Shown here piece after piece: positions 1 through 5,212 of a stretch of 7,829 nt of DNA. A program made the translations under genes and the position numbers. A model generated the notes under the pieces. That model saw only the letters and a program-made list of their open reading frames with translations. It did no database searches and was not told where the DNA came from. The stretch spans positions 1 through 7,829 of the forward strand of contig CAIPNN010000299.1 in assembly GCA_903866425.1 (NCBI GenBank). Reading direction: 5' to 3'. Every line of letters begins with the position of its first letter. The first letter of the stretch is position 1. This stretch comes from an uncultured Actinomycetes bacterium. GTDB taxonomy: Bacteria > Actinomycetota > Thermoleophilia > Miltoncostaeales > Miltoncostaeaceae.

Positions 1-82
1 TGCCCGCGCGGTGCTGGCCGACGAGCTTGCCGATCGCATCGCGTCGGCCGAGCGGGCCAGGCGAACGCCCTCCACGGGGTAG
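1..82 (+). CDS. C-terminal end of an unidentified upstream protein (partial)
   Basis: Reading from base 2, a frame of 26 codons runs to a TAG stop at 80-82; its beginning lies outside the window. The visible tail is charged and helix-like (ARAVLADELADRIASAERAR, then RTPSTG), rich in alanine, arginine and acidic residues. That composition is typical of a soluble bacterial protein's C-terminal helix, but no family can be assigned from so little. The codon usage (GCC, CTG, GCG, GAC) matches the genes downstream. The protease gene begins 217 bases later, so this gene is probably not tightly coupled to it. It could in principle be a chance open frame, since only 80 bases are visible. Confidence 0.5.
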   Translation, partial: ARAVLADELADRIASAERARRTPSTG

Positions 83-299
83 GTGGTGTGCCGCACCGAG
101 CTTCTGCGCGGGCTGATCGAACCTCACCTATGGCCCCGGCAGCGGAGTGGCGGGTACTTGGTTGCCCGGTGGAGTGGGGGGCTTGCGATCGCACGCCGAT
201 TCGCACGAGGTGCCACAGGGTCCGCCAGAACCGCACTTCTTCAGTCACTCTTAAAGTGCCTTACCGAGTCCTTCACATTCACGACCTACGGTGCTGCCT

Positions 300-1253
300 G
301 TGAGTGACGACAACCTGACCGGCGGGCTTCCGCCCCTCAGCCCCAGAACCGCTTCAGGCGCGGGGCTTCCGCCGCTGCCGGCCGCGCGGCCCACGCCCGT
401 GGAGCCGCAGCCGACGGCCGACCAGACGACCCCGTTCGAGGCGCCGCACGCGGCGAAGGTGCCACCGCCACCGCCCAGCGCACCCAAGGCACCCAAGGCA
501 CCGCGCGATGGCGCAGGCCGCGGCCGTGTTGCCGTGCTGGTGGCTGTTGCTGCGGTTGCCGGCGCTGTGGGCGGTGGCCTCACCGCATCATTTGTCGGAG
601 GCAGCGACACCGAGGCCACGGCACCCACAGCGAGCAGTGGAAGCCAGGCCACGCCCACGGCATCGGCCGCCGACTCAGCCGCCATGCCGCTGCAGGACGC
701 CATCGCAAGCGTCAGGCCCTCGGTGGTGCAGGTGCGCACCGCCGACGGCCAGGGCAGTGGTGTGGTCATGCAGTCGCGCGGCCTGGTGATCACCAACCAC
801 CACGTGGCCGGTGACAAGGGCACCAAGGTCACCGTGGTCACCGCCGACAACCGCGAGGTGCCGGCCGAGGTGGTGTTCAGCGACCCGCAGCGCGACCTCG
901 ACGTGCTCAAGCCGTCCGGCGCCGTTGGCGCAGGCGCAGCCCTGGCCGCCGAGCCCGACGGCGCCCTTCGTGCGGGCGACACCGTGTTCGCCATCGGCAG
1001 CCCGTTCGGCCTGATGAACACCGTGACGGTGGGCGTGGTGAGCGCGGTGGGCCGTAAGGGCGGCTCGGGCCAGTCGATGATTCAGACCGACGCGCCGATC
1101 AACCCCGGTAACTCGGGCGGGGGCCTCTTCGATCTGCGCGGCCGCCTCGTCGGTGTTCCCACGTCAATCAACAGTCCGGTGCCCGGCAACGTGGGCATCG
1201 GCTTCGCGGTCACAAGCGCCCAGGTGCAGGCCGCCCTGGAGTCAGTCAAGTGA
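300..1253 (+). CDS. HtrA/DegP-like membrane-anchored serine protease, no PDZ domain
   Basis: Trypsin-like protease of the HtrA (S1C) type, expected to cut misfolded or specific proteins outside the membrane. Numbering from GTG 300 (317 residues): residues 1-75 are a proline/alanine-rich cytosolic tail with a tandem APKAPKAP run and two GLPPL motifs; about 77-99 is one hydrophobic membrane segment preceded by RGR; a Ser/Thr/Ala linker follows to about 128; the protease domain fills the rest. The catalytic triad is intact: His168 in TNHHV, Asp199 in QRDLDVLK, Ser272 in INPGNSGGGL. The chain ends at the last beta strand of the protease domain (GIGFAV...ALESVK), so the PDZ domain usual in DegP/HtrA is absent. 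GTG 291 is an in-frame alternative adding three residues; neither start has a clear Shine-Dalgarno, and 300 is preferred because GTG-AGT-GAC is a typical actinobacterial opening. The stop lies 23 bases before the moxR start, suggesting a shared transcript. Identity as an HtrA-like protease is firm; the substrate is unknown. Confidence 0.93.
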   Translation: MSDDNLTGGLPPLSPRTASGAGLPPLPAARPTPVEPQPTADQTTPFEAPHAAKVPPPPPSAPKAPKAPRDGAGRGRVAVLVAVAAVAGAVGGGLTASFVGGSDTEATAPTASSGSQATPTASAADSAAMPLQDAIASVRPSVVQVRTADGQGSGVVMQSRGLVITNHHVAGDKGTKVTVVTADNREVPAEVVFSDPQRDLDVLKPSGAVGAGAALAAEPDGALRAGDTVFAIGSPFGLMNTVTVGVVSAVGRKGGSGQSMIQTDAPINPGNSGGGLFDLRGRLVGVPTSINSPVPGNVGIGFAVTSAQVQAALESVK

Positions 1254-1262
1254 TGAACGAGC

Positions 1263-1268
1263 AAGGAG
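1263..1268 (+). promoter_or_regulatory. Ribosome binding site deciding the moxR start
   Basis: AAGGAG lies 8 bases before GTG 1277, which is ideal Shine-Dalgarno spacing and is the strongest such site near this gene. It favours GTG 1277 over two in-frame upstream starts, GTG 1250 and ATG 1253. ATG 1253 overlaps the protease stop (TGATG) and has a weaker GGAG at 1238-1241, 11 bases upstream, so some coupled initiation there cannot be excluded. Confidence 0.7.
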
Positions 1269-1276
1269 CAGCATCA

Positions 1277-2270
<994 letters not shown>

Positions 2271-2293
<23 letters not shown>

Positions 2294-3170
2294 CGCACTG
2301 CTCCGTCGCGTCGAGGTACGCGTCGGACGACGGCTCGATGGCCTGTTGCAGGGCGAGCGCCAGGGGCGCCGGCCCGGCCCGGGCGGCGAGTCGTCGCTCA
2401 CCCGTGCCTACGAGCCGGGTGACGACGTGCGCTGGATCGACTGGCCACTCACCGCACGATCGCCCGAGGCGATGGTGCGCGTGCCCGAGCTCGAGCCCGT
2501 GCTCACCGCATGGGCGCTTGTGGACCTGTCGCCCTCGATGGTGTTCGGCACCCACGGGGGCACGAAGGTCGGTCAGGCCCGAGAGGTCCTGGCTGCGTTG
2601 GGCGCGGTGCTGAGGCGACGGGGAGATCGCCTCGGCATCGCGGCCACGACTTCGGGCGGGCTCGACCTGCTGCGACCGCCGCGCGGTGACCGCCGCGGCC
2701 TTGTCAACGGCATCGCCGCGCTTGACGCCATGCAACCGCAGCCGTCGGTGGGGCGCACCGACCTTGCGCACGCCGTGACGCTGCTGGGTCGCGTGGCGCG
2801 TCACCGGGGGATGATCACCATCCTCAGCGACATGCCGTGGTCGCCGGGCCTTGAGCGCGCCATCGGCGGCCTGGGTCGCCGGCACGACGTCATCATCTGC
2901 GAGATCCGTGACCGCCGTGAGCGTGAGATGCCCGAGGTGGGCACCATCCCGCTACGCGATGTCGAGACCGGCCGCACCCTGCTGGTGGACACCAGCGACC
3001 CCGCCTTTCAGCAGCGCTTCCGCGAGGCCGTGGCCGATGCCGAGGCCCGCCGCCGCGGCATGATCGCCCGCACGGGTGCGCGCTACGTCCGTATTGAGCC
3101 GGGCACCGACTGGATTCTCGACCTCGCACGGTCGCTCGGCAGCGGCCAGCGCCGGAGGCTCGCATCGTGA
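2271..3170 (+). CDS. DUF58 domain protein with VWA-type metal site
   Basis: Soluble 299-residue protein of the DUF58 family, the usual partner of MoxR ATPases. The family signature is clear at 47-58 (YEPGDDVRWIDW), followed by a VWA-like fold. The metal-ion-dependent adhesion site (MIDAS) seems complete: Asp85, Ser87 and Ser89 in DLSPSM, Thr163 in GRTDLAHAV, and Asp187 in ILSDMPW. No membrane segment is visible, so it should sit in the cytosol, unlike longer DUF58 proteins that begin with two helices. It starts at GTG 2271 inside the moxR gene, with a 23-base overlap; GGAG at 2263-2266 gives a short 4-base spacing. No later start keeps the N-terminal conserved helix (LLRRVEVRVGRRLDGLLQGE). 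Its stop overlaps the next start as GTGA. A likely role is an adaptor linking the ATPase to the membrane VWA proteins; this is inferred from context, while the family assignment is firm. Confidence 0.93.
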
Positions 3171-4108
3171 GCTTCATGCAGCCATGGGTGCTGTTGCTGC
3201 TCATCCCGCTGGCCGCCGGCGTGGTGTGGTGGATCCTGCGCGAGCGCCGGGGCACCGGCCGTGCGGCGATCCCGTTTGCCGACCTCGACCTTGTGGCAAT
3301 CGCCATGCCGCAGCGCCGCCGTTGGGTGAAGTGGCTGCCGGGCACCCTGCTGGTGCTTGCCCTCACCGGGTTCACCGTGGCGCTTGCCCGCCCGCAGGCG
3401 GTCACCGATGTGCCGCGCGATCAGGGCAGCATCATGCTGGCCGTTGACGTGTCGGGATCGATGGCATCCGACGACGTGTCGCCGTATCGCCTGCGTGCCG
3501 CGCAGGATGCCGCCATCCGCTTTGCCCAGAAGGTGCCGCGTCAGTTCCAGGTGGGCCTTGTGGCCTTCAACGGCCAGGCCAACGTGCTGCTGCCGCCGAG
3601 CACCGACCGTGACGCCTTCAAGCGTGCCGTTGATTCGCTGGTGGCCGATGGCGCAACCGCCAGTGGTGAGGCCATCATCTCGTCGCTCGACGCCCTGCGT
3701 TCGACGCAGCCGCAGAACACCGGCAAGCTGCAGGAGGCGCGAATCCTGCTGCTGTCCGACGGCGCCAACACCGTGGGCACCATGCCCCAGGATGCCGCCG
3801 CTGAGGCCAAGGCCGCGGGCGTGCCGGTGTACACCGTCGCGCTCGGCACGGCGGAGGGCCAGTTGCCCGATGGCCGTCGTGTGCCGCCCGACCCTGAGTC
3901 GCTGGCGGCTGTGGCCGAGATCACCGGTGGGCAGGCCTTTGAAAGCCAGGACGCCGACTCGCTGAGCCAGGTGTACGACAACCTGGGCACGTTCCTCGGC
4001 ACGCGTCAGGTGATGGGCGAGGTGTCGTCGTGGCCCGCCGGCATCGCCGCGCTGCTGCTCATCCTCGCCGGCGTCGCCGCCTGGCGCTTCAGCCCGAGGC
4101 TGCCATGA
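3167..4108 (+). CDS. Membrane-anchored VWA-domain protein, BatA-like
   Basis: 313-residue membrane protein with the Bat/YfbK-style layout: first helix at about 6-24, a basic loop (RERRGTGR...QRRRWVK), second helix at about 57-74, a VWA domain at about 88-280, and a last helix at about 290-307 with a very short tail (RFSPRLP). Positive charges in the first loop place it inside the cell and the VWA domain outside. MIDAS residues are complete: Asp94, Ser96 and Ser98 in DVSGSM, Thr164 in DGATASGEA, and Asp198 in LLSDGANTVGT, so divalent metal binding is expected. GTG 3167 has GGAGG at 3154-3158 with 8-base spacing and overlaps the DUF58 stop as GTGA. The stop overlaps the next gene as ATGA. Family knowledge links such proteins to MoxR ATPases and to envelope integrity or stress; the ligand here is unknown. 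It is a clear paralogue of the following gene. Confidence 0.94.
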   Translation: MSFMQPWVLLLLIPLAAGVVWWILRERRGTGRAAIPFADLDLVAIAMPQRRRWVKWLPGTLLVLALTGFTVALARPQAVTDVPRDQGSIMLAVDVSGSMASDDVSPYRLRAAQDAAIRFAQKVPRQFQVGLVAFNGQANVLLPPSTDRDAFKRAVDSLVADGATASGEAIISSLDALRSTQPQNTGKLQEARILLLSDGANTVGTMPQDAAAEAKAAGVPVYTVALGTAEGQLPDGRRVPPDPESLAAVAEITGGQAFESQDADSLSQVYDNLGTFLGTRQVMGEVSSWPAGIAALLLILAGVAAWRFSPRLP

Positions 4109-5097
4109 CCTTTCTCGACCCGATGTGGCTGTGGACGCTGCTCGTCATCCCCGTGCTGGTGGTCATCGCCGTGCGGTGGGAGCGCGACCGCGCCAAGGCG
4201 GGGCATGCATTTGCCGATCCGTCGGTGATGGCAATCGGCAGCGACGCCAGGGCCCGGCGCCTGCGTCGCATTGCCCTTGCGCTCGGCCTGCTGGCCGTGG
4301 CCATGGGCCCCATCGCGCTTGCGCGTCCGGCATTCAGCACGGTTGAAGACCAGCGTCGCGGGGCCGTGGTGCTCGAGATCGACACCTCGAAGAGCATGCA
4401 GAAGACCGACCTGCAGCCCAACCGCCTTGATGCCGCGAAGGCCGCGGCCAACCAGTTCCTCGACTCCGCACCCGAAGAGGTGCAGGTGGGGCTGGTTACC
4501 TTCAACGATCGCGCCGTGGTGCAGGTGGCGCCAACACTCGACCGGCAGGCCGTGCGCACCGCGCTTGACCGCCTCGAGGTGAAGGAGGGCACCGCCCTCG
4601 GCGACGCAGTGGTCGCGGGCATCGGCTCACTCTCGGGCGCCGGTGCGCTGAGCCCCGTGCCTGCCACACCGCAGCAGTCGGCGGGCCGCATCCTGATTCT
4701 CACCGATGGCGCCGGCAACGTGGGCACCACCACCGACGACGCCATCGCCCGCGCGCAGGCCGTGAAGGTGCCGCTCTACACCGTGATGCTGGGCAACGAC
4801 GCCGGTCGCCCCGACCGCCCGCCGCCCGCGGAGACCCTGGCTGGCATGGCCACGCAGACCGGTGGTGTGTTTGCGCAGACCACGTCCACGGCAGATCTCA
4901 CCAGCATCTTCAAGGACCTGGGTGGGGCACTCACCAAGGTGCCGACGGTGACCGAGCTGGCATGGGTGGCATCGCTGCTGGCGCTGCTGCTGCTGGGCGG
5001 GGCAGGGCTGTTGATGGGCGCTGCCCGCCGCAGGCCCATCGCCACGGGTCCGGGCGCTGGCCCGGCAGGCCTGCCGCCCCTCGCACCGCCGCACTAG
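4105..5097 (+). CDS. Membrane-anchored VWA-domain protein, BatB-like paralogue
   Basis: 330-residue membrane protein with the same plan as its upstream neighbour: helix at about 8-23, a basic cytosolic loop (RWERDRAK...RARRLRR), helix at about 56-73, an exported VWA domain at about 86-276, and a helix at about 286-305. A 25-residue cytosolic tail then begins with RRR and ends in GPAGLPPLAPPH. The MIDAS is DTSKSM (Asp93, Ser95, Ser97) with Thr163 in EGTALGDAV and Asp201 in ILTDGAGNVGT, all metal ligands present; lysine replaces the usual glycine between the two serines. ATG 4105 was chosen because it overlaps the preceding stop as ATGA and has GAGG at 4096-4099; a longer open frame from 4030 would lie inside the preceding gene and encode an arginine/alanine-rich stretch unlike the family. 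It is the last gene of the cluster. The role is presumably to form an envelope complex with its paralogue, serviced by MoxR and DUF58. Confidence 0.94.
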   Translation: MTFLDPMWLWTLLVIPVLVVIAVRWERDRAKAGHAFADPSVMAIGSDARARRLRRIALALGLLAVAMGPIALARPAFSTVEDQRRGAVVLEIDTSKSMQKTDLQPNRLDAAKAAANQFLDSAPEEVQVGLVTFNDRAVVQVAPTLDRQAVRTALDRLEVKEGTALGDAVVAGIGSLSGAGALSPVPATPQQSAGRILILTDGAGNVGTTTDDAIARAQAVKVPLYTVMLGNDAGRPDRPPPAETLAGMATQTGGVFAQTTSTADLTSIFKDLGGALTKVPTVTELAWVASLLALLLLGGAGLLMGAARRRPIATGPGAGPAGLPPLAPPH

Positions 5098-5111
5098 GGC
5101 TTTCCCCGCAA

Positions 5112-5150
5112 TCCGGTTGCGCCGGAACACCCGATGGTGGGGATAACCCC
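5112..5150 (+). terminator. Weak hairpins after the cluster, possible terminator
   Basis: Fifteen bases after the last VWA gene are two small inverted repeats: TCCGG-TTGCG-CCGGA at 5112-5126 and GGGG-ATAA-CCCC at 5139-5150. The second is followed within a few bases by ATTTCCC. The stems are only 5 and 4 bp and there is no proper T run, so this is at best a weak or factor-assisted terminator and may be chance in GC-rich DNA. Confidence 0.25.
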
Positions 5151-5172
5151 CGCATTTCCCTCTGAACCGATG

Positions 5173-5202
5173 TTGTATCCGGCGGGGCCTCCGCGCTAAG
5201 TT
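5173..5202 (+). promoter_or_regulatory. Candidate promoter for the large surface protein
   Basis: TTGTAT at 5173-5178 and TAAGTT at 5197-5202 (fitting TANNNT) are separated by 18 bases, a reasonable match to a housekeeping -35/-10 pair. The spacer contains a short inverted repeat, GCGG at 5182-5185 and CCGC at 5191-5194. The first in-frame ATG begins only 10 bases beyond the -10, so the mRNA could be leaderless or nearly so. This is one of the least GC-rich spots in the gap, but the match is imperfect. Confidence 0.35.
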
Positions 5203-5212
5203 CACACTGCGC

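Noticed and set aside
184..193. Perfect 10-bp palindrome TGCGATCGCA
   Set aside because: It contains the GCGATCGC core common by chance and by restriction/methylation biology in GC-rich genomes; a single copy with no promoter context is not enough to call an operator.
83..307. Small + strand open frames in the gap before the protease
   Set aside because: No ribosome binding site, no recognisable domain, and they run into the protease start in other frames.
251..1021. Long open frame on the minus strand across the protease gene
   Set aside because: It is antisense to a gene with an intact catalytic triad, its product is low-complexity Pro/Ala/Thr/Arg, and high GC content makes such antisense frames common.
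4030..4104. Upstream extension of the second VWA gene
   Set aside because: It would overlap the preceding gene by 79 bases and add an Arg/Ala-rich stretch before a normal N-terminal helix; ATG 4105 has the ATGA overlap and a GAGG site.
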